Below are positions 54,871 to 63,448 of a DNA stretch of 64,000 nucleotides, piece by piece. Positions within the stretch are counted from its first letter, which is position 1. Each line of letters begins with the position of its first letter. The stretch is from Lachnospiraceae bacterium (GTDB lineage Bacteria > Bacillota > Clostridia > Lachnospirales > Lachnospiraceae), in contig JAGASK010000008.1 in the NCBI GenBank assembly GCA_017621815.1, forward strand, positions 1 to 64,000. The letters are read 5' to 3'. Below the pieces are notes generated by a model. It made no database searches, was not told the DNA's origin, and worked only from the letters and a program-made list of their open reading frames with translations. Made by a program: the position numbers and the translations under genes.

Positions 54871-56613
54871 CTAAATTTTATCATAGAAATATCGTAAATA
54901 TGCGCTATAGGCTGACGGAATGGGATATTTATCCCTGGCCTCATTTTTCTCTACAAAAATCAAATTGCTGTTTTGCATCTGCTCTCTTTTCGCAAGTTCA
55001 TCCACCCTGACAGCATACCCTGTCATATGCCATTCCTTATGAGTGAATATATGCCTGCTTTCTTCAAGCTGCTTAATCTGAAGCACAGCAAACCCCTGCT
55101 GTTTTAAATAGGACAGGACTTCTTCTCCGGAAAGATGTCCTTCCACGCTTGGGAATTCATACATACCTGCCAGAAGTCCCTTTGAAGGCCGCTTTCTGAG
55201 GGCCGCTTTATTTTCATCCTTAATTATAATAATTGTTTTCTCTTCAATAACCCTCGGTTTCTTCTTTGATTTTACCGGAAACCGGGTTTCCGCTGCACAT
55301 TTATGGGCCATACAAATATCTTCCCATGGGCATTCTCCGCACTTCGGCTCCCCGTTCGGTATGCAGACCACAGCGCCAAGCTCCATCAGCGCCTGATTAA
55401 AATCTCCGGGACGGTCATCGGGCATACTTGCCCCCAGTTCTTCCTCTATCTGTTTCTTTACGGACTGCTGCATAATATCTCTGCTGTCACACCTGAGCCT
55501 TGACAATACGCGAAGCACATTGCCGTCCACTGCCGGTATCCGCCTGCCATATGCAATAGATGCAATCGCTCCTGCAGTATAGCTTCCAATCCCCGGAAGC
55601 TTCAAAAGTTCCTCATAACTATCCGGCATTTTTCCTTCGTACTCTTCCACAATCTTACGGGCAGCTTTGTTCAGATTTCTGACCCTGTTATAATATCCGA
55701 GACCTTCCCAAAGCTTAAGAAGCGTTTCCTCCCGGGCATCAGCCAACGCTTCGATATCCGGAAGCTGCTTCATGAACCTGTCGTAATAAGGCTTTACTGC
55801 TTCTACCCTTGTCTGCTGCAGCATAATTTCCGAAACCCACACATGATAGGGCGTGGGTTCTTCCCTCCAGGGCAGGATTCTTCTGCCTGCATCATACCAG
55901 TCAAGCAAAGGCTGTCCTATGTAATCCAGTAAAGACAGCTTCACCGGCACCGGCTCATCAATCATCATTCCGTCCGCCGTTACCTGACAATCATAAGCAA
56001 TAATTTTTACTCCCGCCTTTTTCGCTTCCAAAAGGGCATCCGCAAACTCCGGCTGAGTTTCTCTGTTGGGAGTAAAATATTTGACTCCCTTCATTTGAAT
56101 TACAAGCATAATATATGCCTGATAACCGGCTTTTACCGCATCTGCCAGCTCATATACATGTTTAACGGCGCGCTCCGAGGGCGCATCCGGAAAAAGCACT
56201 ACATCCTCTTTTTCCAAAGTGACCCCCTTCACTTCCATGAAAATTTTATCCTTTTCTGTTTCTATATAAAAATCAAACCTTGAATTTTTATAAGTGGTTT
56301 CCGGTTTTATAAGAACAGTATCCGGGAACAAAATCTTTTCAGACAGCCATTCCATTACCGCTTTATTGGGCGCCTGGGAATCCATATTTATCATTCGGTT
56401 TCCTTTATTTACGGCAACCAAATCATAAAGAGTGCTTCTTTCCGGATTATTGCTTTTACAAAGAAAAACCTCTGCACCTTCAGTGAGCAGTTCTCTGCAT
56501 CGTCCGGTATTCTTTACATGAACTTTCTCACGCTGTCCTTCAATATTTACATATGCTATAAACCTGTTGGGGCGGCTTTCAAACCGCCCCTCCACTATAT
56601 TCTCATATTTCAT
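54871..56613 (-). CDS. Fusion of SfsA nuclease-like domain and MutY adenine glycosylase
   Basis: 580 aa. Residues ~1-228 are an SfsA domain (EGRFESRPNRF, HVKNTGRCREL, SRFDFYIE and FMEVKGVTLE, a PD-(D/E)xK-like site). Residues ~232-580 are complete MutY: VSEIMLQQTRVE (catalytic Glu), LPGIGSYTAGAIAS (HhH), PAVDGNVLRV (catalytic Asp), CIPNGEPKCGECPWEDIC for 4Fe-4S, and a NUDIX-like C-terminal domain. MutY removes A paired with 8-oxoG. The frame is continuous, with no stop or restart between domains. GTGAGG precedes ATG 56613. It is 18 bases after the 5'-nucleotidase gene. Confidence 0.93.
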   Translation of the reverse strand: MKYENIVEGRFESRPNRFIAYVNIEGQREKVHVKNTGRCRELLTEGAEVFLCKSNNPERSTLYDLVAVNKGNRMINMDSQAPNKAVMEWLSEKILFPDTVLIKPETTYKNSRFDFYIETEKDKIFMEVKGVTLEKEDVVLFPDAPSERAVKHVYELADAVKAGYQAYIMLVIQMKGVKYFTPNRETQPEFADALLEAKKAGVKIIAYDCQVTADGMMIDEPVPVKLSLLDYIGQPLLDWYDAGRRILPWREEPTPYHVWVSEIMLQQTRVEAVKPYYDRFMKQLPDIEALADAREETLLKLWEGLGYYNRVRNLNKAARKIVEEYEGKMPDSYEELLKLPGIGSYTAGAIASIAYGRRIPAVDGNVLRVLSRLRCDSRDIMQQSVKKQIEEELGASMPDDRPGDFNQALMELGAVVCIPNGEPKCGECPWEDICMAHKCAAETRFPVKSKKKPRVIEEKTIIIIKDENKAALRKRPSKGLLAGMYEFPSVEGHLSGEEVLSYLKQQGFAVLQIKQLEESRHIFTHKEWHMTGYAVRVDELAKREQMQNSNLIFVEKNEARDKYPIPSAYSAYLRYFYDKI

Positions 56614-56631
56614 ACAAGTTTTCCGTCCTCA

Positions 56632-57573
56632 CTATCCGCACAAAAAGAATATTTCATTTTTCTGCATTTTGCCCTGCCTGTAAGGCACTCTTGCCGAAGG
56701 CACTACTTCGGAAGCTGCCCTTGTATGTACTGCCTGGTCATCAAAAAATATATGAGCGCCGAAGGCTTTCAGCACTTCTCTTTTCGTAATGCCTCCGAGA
56801 AAAAAAGCTTCATCTATTCTCACATTCCACGCCCTCAGGGTGCGTATTACCCTCTCATGGGCAGGCGCACTTCTTGATGTTACAAGCGCCGTCCTGATAG
56901 GCGCTGCATCCGCAGGAAATTCCTTCTGAATATCGGAGATAGTTTTCAGAAATTTTGCAAAAGGACCTGCCTTAAGAGGATAATCCGCATGTCTTCTTTC
57001 ATTTTCCTCAAAAGCTTCCAATCCATACTCTTTGAAAATCACTTCGGATTCATCGGAAAAAAGCACCGCATCTCCGTCAAAAGCAATCCGAATCCGGGAA
57101 ATTTCTTTTTCATGTTCATACGCCCTCACTTCATCAGGACATATAATCCCTGCTGCAATCCCGCAATTAACCGCTGCCTGTACATCCTGTTCATCAGCCG
57201 ATAAATAAAGGTCTGTTCCAAATGCCTCAAGATACGGCGTCAGAGATGCTCCGCTTGCAAATACCGCCCGGGAAATTGCCAGCCCGTAATGGGCTATGGA
57301 ATGAAACACCCGCAGTGAAGTATCCGGGCTGTTATGGGACATAATAATTACTTCGACTCTGCCCTCCTGGCCGGGCAGCTTATTTATATTTAAAAGGGCC
57401 TCTATCAGCTTAAACCCGTTGCCCGGTTTAAGCAGCTCTTTTTCATGTTCTATCTGATACCGGCAATAGGCTTCCACTCCCTTTGATTTGAAAATCTCGT
57501 TTTCTACAGTCAAATCAAAAAGCGCCCTTGTGGACACACCTATTACAAGCCTGTTATCCAGACAATATGACAT
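56632..57573 (-). CDS. 5'-nucleotidase (cytosolic NT5C1-like family)
   Basis: 313 aa. Family features are LVIGVSTRALFDL near the start, IIMSHNSPDTSLRVF, RIAFDGDAVLFSDESE (HAD-type Asp motif) and LGGITKREVLKAFGAHIFFDDQ. It would remove the phosphate from AMP or other nucleoside monophosphates. AGGAG precedes ATG 57573. It starts 9 bases after the DUF1653 gene stop and runs into the SfsA-MutY gene 18 bases on; the three may form one operon. Confidence 0.88.
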   Translation of the reverse strand: MSYCLDNRLVIGVSTRALFDLTVENEIFKSKGVEAYCRYQIEHEKELLKPGNGFKLIEALLNINKLPGQEGRVEVIIMSHNSPDTSLRVFHSIAHYGLAISRAVFASGASLTPYLEAFGTDLYLSADEQDVQAAVNCGIAAGIICPDEVRAYEHEKEISRIRIAFDGDAVLFSDESEVIFKEYGLEAFEENERRHADYPLKAGPFAKFLKTISDIQKEFPADAAPIRTALVTSRSAPAHERVIRTLRAWNVRIDEAFFLGGITKREVLKAFGAHIFFDDQAVHTRAASEVVPSARVPYRQGKMQKNEIFFLCG

Positions 57574-57582
57574 ACTCTACTC

Positions 57583-58101
57583 CTATCTTAACCGTGTACA
57601 TTCAAACTTATCATATAAAAGAAGACATTTGCGGAGCTCAGTATACCTGTCTTCTATATCGCCTTCCTTTACCTCCACATCCACTGACAAAGCCATAGTA
57701 TTAATCATATCATCAGTAATCCGATGATGAAGCGCTGCCAGAATATTCAGTCTTTCCTCATAGCTGTCAGCATCAAGAAATTCAAGCACAAGAGGATCCA
57801 TCCCGGGAATTTCTTCATTATTCAAGGATTTTTCACTTTCCTGAGAACTTTTTATTTCCTGCTTTTCTGACATATCAACAGGCTCAAACCTGTACTCCTG
57901 CTTCACGTCCGGATATTTTTCATGGTCGACCTTTTCCATAAACATGGTAAGCGGCCTTGCATATATTTTAAACTCGCCGTACAAAGCCTGATATATCACA
58001 AGCTTTTCTCCTGTTTCCGAGTGTTCTGCCAGAGATATAATCTGGTAAAGATTACCCTTAAAATGTCTGTATATCTGCTGTGGTCCTGGAACATTATTCA
58101 T
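57583..58101 (-). CDS. DUF1653 domain protein
   Basis: 172 aa. The first ~62 residues match DUF1653 (YRHFKGNLYQIISLAEHSET, VIYQALYGEFKIYARPLTMF), a small beta domain of unknown role. The rest is acidic with a helical C-terminus (ITDDMINTMALSVDVEV, LRKCLLLYDKFECTRLR). Soluble. AAAGGAGG lies about 11 bases before ATG 58101. First gene of a run with 5'-nucleotidase and SfsA-MutY. Confidence 0.82.
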   Translation of the reverse strand: MNNVPGPQQIYRHFKGNLYQIISLAEHSETGEKLVIYQALYGEFKIYARPLTMFMEKVDHEKYPDVKQEYRFEPVDMSEKQEIKSSQESEKSLNNEEIPGMDPLVLEFLDADSYEERLNILAALHHRITDDMINTMALSVDVEVKEGDIEDRYTELRKCLLLYDKFECTRLR

Positions 58102-58168
58102 TATTTATCCTGCCTCCTTTTCTCCTGTCATGATTATAATATTTCTGATTGCCCCTGTCATTTTTCTT

Positions 58169-58555
58169 CTATAAATCTTCTTCCAGAAATTTATGGCAAA
58201 ACCCGCATTCCCTGTCCGGGAATTCAATCCTGCTGCAGGCATCAAGCAGTTCCTTCTTTTCTGCACCGGACAGCTTATCGAGCTTATCATGGTGAATGGT
58301 AACCGTATAACTGCGTTCACCCTCTTCATCAATAATTCTGGTCATCATAATACCGCTGTTCCTGTAGCCTGCCTCTTCAAGAAATGCCCTGATTTCACCG
58401 GCATAAATTTCTTCCATCTCTTTGTAATATTTTTCTTCCGCTTCAGCTGCATAACGGCTTTGGCTCTGCACTGTACCTGAAATGCAGAATGCCGTTACCA
58501 ATATAAGCATTGCGGAAATAATAATTGTAAATGTCAGACTCTTTAATATTCTCAT
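58169..58555 (-). CDS. Small membrane-anchored hypothetical protein
   Basis: About 128 aa, not recognised. One N-terminal hydrophobic segment (SLTFTIIISAMLILVTAFC) acts as a signal anchor. The rest is charged, with a CGFCHKFLEEDL end that holds a CxxC. The middle (RIIDEEGERSYTVTIHHDKL) is strand-like. AAAGGAGG lies 9 bases before ATG 58555. It may be exported and redox-active or metal-binding through the CxxC; this is only a guess. Confidence 0.7.
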   Translation of the reverse strand: MRILKSLTFTIIISAMLILVTAFCISGTVQSQSRYAAEAEEKYYKEMEEIYAGEIRAFLEEAGYRNSGIMMTRIIDEEGERSYTVTIHHDKLDKLSGAEKKELLDACSRIEFPDRECGFCHKFLEEDL

Positions 58556-58675
58556 AATCGTATCCTCCTTTGTTGGCAGATTCCTTAATTTCTTCTCTTT
58601 CATCTGCTTCTAAATAAAGAATACCACATATGATGTCCAATAATCCGGACTTTGTCTTTCTGCAGCTGATTTTTT

Positions 58676-60463
58676 TTATACTATTTTTATTTTTTCCATC
58701 AGGCTTACCCTGTTAAAAGGCAGCATAAAGTAATATCCGTCAGCAAAAGGGGAAAGCTTTTCAATAATTTCTCCGGCTATCTTTGCCCCCATCCACTCTG
58801 CTTCTTCTTTACTCATATCCGGCGAATATCTCTCCACAATCTCATCGGGCACATAAATGCCGCTGACTTCATTTTTAATAAAATTTGCATTCCGCCAGCT
58901 GATAAGGGGCATAATTCCACACAGGATTTTTGTATCCACCTGCTCTTTTATCTGCCGGATCCTGTCAATATCTTCATCCGAATAAATCGGCTGAGTCAGA
59001 AAATAAACGGCGCCCGCACTTATTTTGTCCCGCATTCGTTTGATTACATTTTCCAGTGTTCCCCTGCCCTGATTCAGGGCGCCGCCGAAATATATGGGGT
59101 CCTCCCCGAAATGCTCCTCATTCATTTCCTTCAGGAAATTCATCAGCTTTATGGAATGGTAATCAAATACACTTGTTATCTCATTCCGGCTTGCGCTGGG
59201 CACCGGGTCTCCGGTAACAATAAGCATATTCCTGATTTTATTTACATAAGCGCCTAAAATTACCGAGCGCATTGCAATCAGGTTTCTGTCTCTGCAGCAC
59301 AAATGCGGCATTACCTGCATTCCTGTTTCGCCCGCAATTTTTACGCTCATCAAAACAGAATCCACCCGGCTGCGGCCCATAGGTGAATCTGCCATTGTTA
59401 TTATATCCACATTACACTTACTTAATTTTAATACGCATTCCAAAATCTTTTCGTCATTAGCATCAAAAGGCGGGTCTATTTCCACCGCCACCACTTTTTT
59501 TCCCGCTTTCATTTTTTCATAAAGCGGATTGCTTTTCTTTCGTTTCTGTGTATTTTCTCCTTCTATTGCTTCCGGTGAATGCCTGAGCACTACCGGGGCA
59601 AAATCAGTTTTTTCCCTGATTAAAGAAATATAGTCCGGCGTTGTACCGCAGCAGCCGCCTAAGAGTGCCACACCCAGATCTGCAATTTTCTTCATGTTTT
59701 CCGCAAAATATTCCGCATTCTTCAAAAATACCATGCGATTCTGAAACTGCTCGGGATAACCTGCATTTGGCATCATTATAAAATACTTCCCGGAAAATAA
59801 ATCCTGCAGTTCCTGTGCCTTCTGATACATATGCCCGGACCCGATGCCGCAGTTGATACCACAGGCATCCACTTCTTTCATCTTAACCAATTCCTCCAGC
59901 AGACGTCTTCCGTTTATGCCTGCCGATGTATAGCCGTTTTTATTCATGCAGATACTGACTATCAGAAATACCGATTCATTTTTTTTGCGAATGTAAGAAA
60001 CAAGTTCCTTCACATAATGCAGGCTGGAAAAAGTTTCAAAAATAATTGCAGGAAGTCCTTCTTCAAGAAAAATATCGCAGATTCGCTTATATTCTTCTGC
60101 CATTTCAGGGCTTGTCTTTTCACTTGTTTCGGGAATCGGCCCGATATCCCCTGCCACAAACACTTCCCTTGATTTATTCTCCCTGTTTTTCACAGCTTCT
60201 TCGGCAATGGCAACGCCCCTTCGGATGCATTCCTCCACCAAATCCCGCCCCATATTAAGACTTGCTTCATTGGCTGCAAAAGTATTTGTAAAAATCAGAT
60301 TGGCTCCGGCTTCAATATACTCCCGGTGAATTTTCTCTATCCGTTCCGGATGCTGTATATTCGCAAATTCGGAAAGCTCCCCGTTATATTGGGAAGCATA
60401 ATAATTTCCCATGGAGCCGTCCGTTAAAATCTTGTGCTTCTTTATATATTCCCTGATATTCAT
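58676..60463 (-). CDS. Bifunctional homocysteine S-methyltransferase / methylenetetrahydrofolate reductase
   Basis: 595 aa. Residues ~1-290 are a homocysteine methyltransferase barrel with the Cys zinc site ACGINCG and GGCCGTTP. Residues ~310-595 are a MetF-like barrel (VVAVEIDPPFDAN, PMGRSRVDSVL, LIVTGDPVPS, YFLTQPIY). The first half would transfer a methyl group to homocysteine; the second reduces methylene-THF to methyl-THF. This YitJ-type fusion is common in Firmicutes. GGGAG precedes ATG 60463. No SAM riboswitch is visible before it. Confidence 0.94.
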   Translation of the reverse strand: MNIREYIKKHKILTDGSMGNYYASQYNGELSEFANIQHPERIEKIHREYIEAGANLIFTNTFAANEASLNMGRDLVEECIRRGVAIAEEAVKNRENKSREVFVAGDIGPIPETSEKTSPEMAEEYKRICDIFLEEGLPAIIFETFSSLHYVKELVSYIRKKNESVFLIVSICMNKNGYTSAGINGRRLLEELVKMKEVDACGINCGIGSGHMYQKAQELQDLFSGKYFIMMPNAGYPEQFQNRMVFLKNAEYFAENMKKIADLGVALLGGCCGTTPDYISLIREKTDFAPVVLRHSPEAIEGENTQKRKKSNPLYEKMKAGKKVVAVEIDPPFDANDEKILECVLKLSKCNVDIITMADSPMGRSRVDSVLMSVKIAGETGMQVMPHLCCRDRNLIAMRSVILGAYVNKIRNMLIVTGDPVPSASRNEITSVFDYHSIKLMNFLKEMNEEHFGEDPIYFGGALNQGRGTLENVIKRMRDKISAGAVYFLTQPIYSDEDIDRIRQIKEQVDTKILCGIMPLISWRNANFIKNEVSGIYVPDEIVERYSPDMSKEEAEWMGAKIAGEIIEKLSPFADGYYFMLPFNRVSLMEKIKIV

Positions 60464-60594
60464 AACAGTCTCCCTTAAAATGATTACATCAATTATATTC
60501 TGAATCGAACTTTTTTACAACAAATATTAACCATGCCGTCTGTACCGGATAAAATCGGGAATAAATTTTCGCTGAAAATTTTATAAAAAAAGTA

Positions 60595-60623
60595 TTGACA
60601 TCATTTTAAGGTCATGATATCAT
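60595..60623 (+). promoter_or_regulatory. Sigma-A-type promoter of amt
   Basis: TTGACA (60595-60600) and TATCAT (60618-60623) with 17 bp spacing. Transcription should start near 60630, leaving a ~165 nt leader before the amt start. Confidence 0.75.
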
Positions 60624-60631
60624 ACAACACA

Positions 60632-60777
60632 TGAAGCGAAGGCGCTATGGTAAATCCGTAGTGCCTTTTCTCTTTATTATCATCTCCGCCTGGGAATAAC
60701 GGAGAAATAAAAAATAATTAAGAACACGAAGCAAAGGAGCTTGTTCATGGTAACAGCACCTTCAGCTTCGTTTTTTT
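60632..60777 (+). promoter_or_regulatory. Structured leader with terminator upstream of amt-P-II
   Basis: Two similar elements, each with GAAGC-R-AAGG-M-GCT, then ATGGTAA, then AG-Y-R-CCTT, at 60633-60667 and 60728-60762. The first folds as AAGGCGCTA/TAGTGCCTT (60639-60647, 60659-60667). A middle hairpin is TCTCCG/CGGAGA (60683-60705). The last is closed by ACGAAGC/GCTTCGT (60726-60732, 60765-60771) and runs into seven T: an intrinsic terminator before the gene. It looks like an attenuation leader. Confidence 0.65.
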
Positions 60778-60796
60778 AATGTGAGGAGGAAAAATT

Positions 60797-62542
60797 ATGA
60801 CAGAAGAAATCTTAAGTGCCGTAAACGGCGAAGTGTTCGGCGTCTGGTTCCTGATTGGTGCCGCGCTGGTGTTTTGGATGCAGGCAGGTTTTGCCATGGT
60901 GGAAACAGGCTTTACCAGAGCCAAAAACGCAGGTAACATCCTGATGAAGAATCTGATGGACTTCTGTATCGGTACAGTTGTTTTCATCCTGATTGGTTTT
61001 GGACTTCTGCTCGGTGAAGATATGATGGGTATTATCGGAAAACCCGGTTTTGACATCTTCACAGACTATGCAAACTTTGACTGGTCCAATTTCGTATTCA
61101 ACCTGGTATTCTGTGCGACAACCGCAACAATCGTTTCAGGTGCCATGGCTGAAAGAACAAAATTTTTATCCTATTGTATTTATTCCGCAGTGATTTCCGC
61201 AGTGATTTACCCCATTGAAGCACACTGGATTTGGGGCGGCGGATGGTTATCACAGCTTGGCTTCCATGATTTTGCAGGTTCCTGCGCAATTCACATGGTT
61301 GGCGGTATTTCCGCTTTAATCGGTGCCGCACTGTTAGGACCCCGTATCGGAAAATTTGTAAAAGATAAATCCGGTAAGATTACAAAAGTAAATGCATTCC
61401 CCGGACATAACCTTCCCATCGGATGTCTCGGTGTATTTATCTTATGGCTTGGCTGGTATGGATTCAACGGCGCTGCATGTACCAGCGTGGAACAGTTAGG
61501 TTCCGTATTCGTAACAACTACAATCGCTCCTGCAATCGCTACCGTAGTATGTATGATTTTCACATGGATCAAATATGGCAAACCCGATGTTTCCATGTGT
61601 CTGAATGCTTCCCTTGCAGGCCTTGTAGCCATTACAGCTCCCTGTGATGTTACAGATGTAACAGGTGCGCTGATTATCGGTGCCGTTGCAGGACTTCTGG
61701 TAGTATTCGGTGTCTGGTTCCTGGATTATAAATTACATATTGACGACCCTGTCGGTGCTGTTGCAGTTCACTGCTTAAACGGTATCTGGGGAACAATAGC
61801 AGTCGGTCTTTTTGCAACAACTTCTGCTCCCGGCAATGACAGCGTAGTTGGTCTTTTCTATGGCGGCGGATTTAAACAGTTAGGCTTACAGCTGCTTGGT
61901 TTTTTCAGTGTAGCTGCATGGACTGCCGTAACTATTACCATTGCATTCCTTGTTATTAAAGCAATCATTGGTCTTCGTGTTACTGAAGAAGAGGAAATCG
62001 TTGGTCTTGATTCCTGTGAACATGGTCTTACATCCGCTTATGCCGGCTTCAGCATCATGGATATTTCAAATACAATGACTATGGATGTAAACGAAAATAC
62101 AGACCTTGGCACAGACGATTATGCAGCTGCTTCCACAGCACAAAAAGATGCTGCAGTCAAGGTTGTAGCCGCTCCTGCTGCCGCAACAGGTATTTACAAG
62201 GTTTCCATTATTGCTAAACTGTCCAGATATGACCAGTTAAAGAAGGCCATGAACGACCTGGGCGTAACAGGTATGACAGTCACTCAGGTTATGGGCTGCG
62301 GTGTTCAGAAGGGTGCCGGCGAAATGTATCGTGGTGTTGAGGTGGATGCAACCTTACTTCCTAAGGTTAAGGTTGAAGTTGTTGTCAGCAAGATTCCTGT
62401 TGAAACAGTTATTGAAGCTGCTAAGAAAGCTCTTTACACAGGCCACATCGGCGACGGTAAGATTTTCGTATACAACGTAGACAAAGTTGTTAAGGTTCGT
62501 ACAGGTGAAGAAGATTTCGCAGCATTACAGGATGTGGAATAA
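60797..62542 (+). CDS. amt: Ammonium transporter fused to C-terminal P-II domain
   Basis: 581 aa. Residues ~1-405 are an 11-TM Amt channel: the twin pore His lie in CAIHMVGGIS and VAVHCLNGIWG, and GHNLPIGCLG and AVVCMIF-type helices follow. After a ~60-residue linker, residues ~462-575 form a P-II domain (KVSIIAKLSRYDQLKKAM, T-loop with GCGVQKGAGEMYRGVEV, then GDGKIFVYNVDKVVKVRTGE). P-II proteins sense ATP/ADP/2-oxoglutarate and block Amt; here both are one chain. GAGGAGG precedes ATG 60797, after a structured leader. Confidence 0.94.
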   Translation: MTEEILSAVNGEVFGVWFLIGAALVFWMQAGFAMVETGFTRAKNAGNILMKNLMDFCIGTVVFILIGFGLLLGEDMMGIIGKPGFDIFTDYANFDWSNFVFNLVFCATTATIVSGAMAERTKFLSYCIYSAVISAVIYPIEAHWIWGGGWLSQLGFHDFAGSCAIHMVGGISALIGAALLGPRIGKFVKDKSGKITKVNAFPGHNLPIGCLGVFILWLGWYGFNGAACTSVEQLGSVFVTTTIAPAIATVVCMIFTWIKYGKPDVSMCLNASLAGLVAITAPCDVTDVTGALIIGAVAGLLVVFGVWFLDYKLHIDDPVGAVAVHCLNGIWGTIAVGLFATTSAPGNDSVVGLFYGGGFKQLGLQLLGFFSVAAWTAVTITIAFLVIKAIIGLRVTEEEEIVGLDSCEHGLTSAYAGFSIMDISNTMTMDVNENTDLGTDDYAAASTAQKDAAVKVVAAPAAATGIYKVSIIAKLSRYDQLKKAMNDLGVTGMTVTQVMGCGVQKGAGEMYRGVEVDATLLPKVKVEVVVSKIPVETVIEAAKKALYTGHIGDGKIFVYNVDKVVKVRTGEEDFAALQDVE

Positions 62543-62588
62543 ATAAGCGTTCATCTATTCCCTTAGTTTAGTATATACATAAAGGAGG

Positions 62589-62614
62589 CGCCCCGAAAGT
62601 TACCTTTCGGGGCG
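62589..62614 (+). terminator. Terminator after amt-P-II
   Basis: 11 bp perfect arms CGCCCCGAAAG and CTTTCGGGGCG with a 4 nt loop (62589-62599, 62604-62614), followed by TCTTCTTTTT, 47 bases after the stop. Confidence 0.92.
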
Positions 62615-62671
62615 TCTTCTTTTTGATTCATGACAATATTCTATTGTTGATATAATTCAGTTGCCCTTCCA

Positions 62672-63448
62672 TTAACAGTCTGTATGTTTCTGCATATACT
62701 CTTTCATTTTCTCCCTGATATGCACAAACTGCTTCCCCGTTTCCGCATTATCCGATTCAAAATTCATCAGCTTATCTAAAAATCCCTGCTCCTTCACGAT
62801 TCCGAGGCTGATAGGAAACACCAGCTCATACACAAGAGAAATGTGCCCCACTACATTATCCACCGCTGTTTTTTTCAAACTCCGCAGCACGGCATGTTCC
62901 TTATCAAAGCTGTCCATGACCTCTGCAGTAACCTGTCCCTCCCGCAGCTCTTTTGTGGAAACATTATAAATTTCCTCCAGCGGGAATTCCACATTTACCT
63001 TTAAGATATCTATTTTATCAGCATCCCTGATGATATTGCAGAACAATTCCGTTCTTTCATCAAGACCGTCGGGTATTCTGTATGCACTGTGAAAACGTAC
63101 TGCCGTTTCAATCAGTTTATCCTCTTCTTCATCCTCAATATAGTCTCTGATTCTTCCCTGACAAAATAAAATATCGGCTCCGTAATGGGCATGGTCAATG
63201 GACTTAGCATCAATAAAAGTGCCGTAATTTTTAAGCTGTTCAAAACGCCCCACATCATGTAAAAGACCGATAAGCCACGCAAGATCCACATCCTCATTTG
63301 GCAGTTCCAAAGACCCGGCAATCTCTTCACAAAGGACGCTGACGCGATAAGTATGCTCAATTTTCAGCCTGACCTTTTCTTCCTTACTGTTATAATGGCT
63401 TACATATTCATCAAAGGCAGCCCCGGCTTTTACTTTATCAATCCTCAT
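62672..63448 (-). CDS. HD domain phosphohydrolase
   Basis: 258 aa. Metal-site residues of the HD fold are seen in KIEHTYRV (His), GLLHDVGRFEQ (HD), DHAHYGADIL and IIRDADKIDIL (Asp). These proteins remove phosphates from nucleotides or other small molecules; the exact substrate is unknown. The start overlaps the stop of the aldose epimerase-like gene upstream by 4 bases (ATGA), so the two are coupled. Convergent to amt. Confidence 0.87.
   Translation of the reverse strand: MRIDKVKAGAAFDEYVSHYNSKEEKVRLKIEHTYRVSVLCEEIAGSLELPNEDVDLAWLIGLLHDVGRFEQLKNYGTFIDAKSIDHAHYGADILFCQGRIRDYIEDEEEDKLIETAVRFHSAYRIPDGLDERTELFCNIIRDADKIDILKVNVEFPLEEIYNVSTKELREGQVTAEVMDSFDKEHAVLRSLKKTAVDNVVGHISLVYELVFPISLGIVKEQGFLDKLMNFESDNAETGKQFVHIREKMKEYMQKHTDC

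Noticed and set aside
60464..60594. SAM riboswitch upstream of the methyltransferase/MTHFR fusion
   Set aside because: The sequence is short, AT-rich and lacks the conserved S-box helices and terminator.
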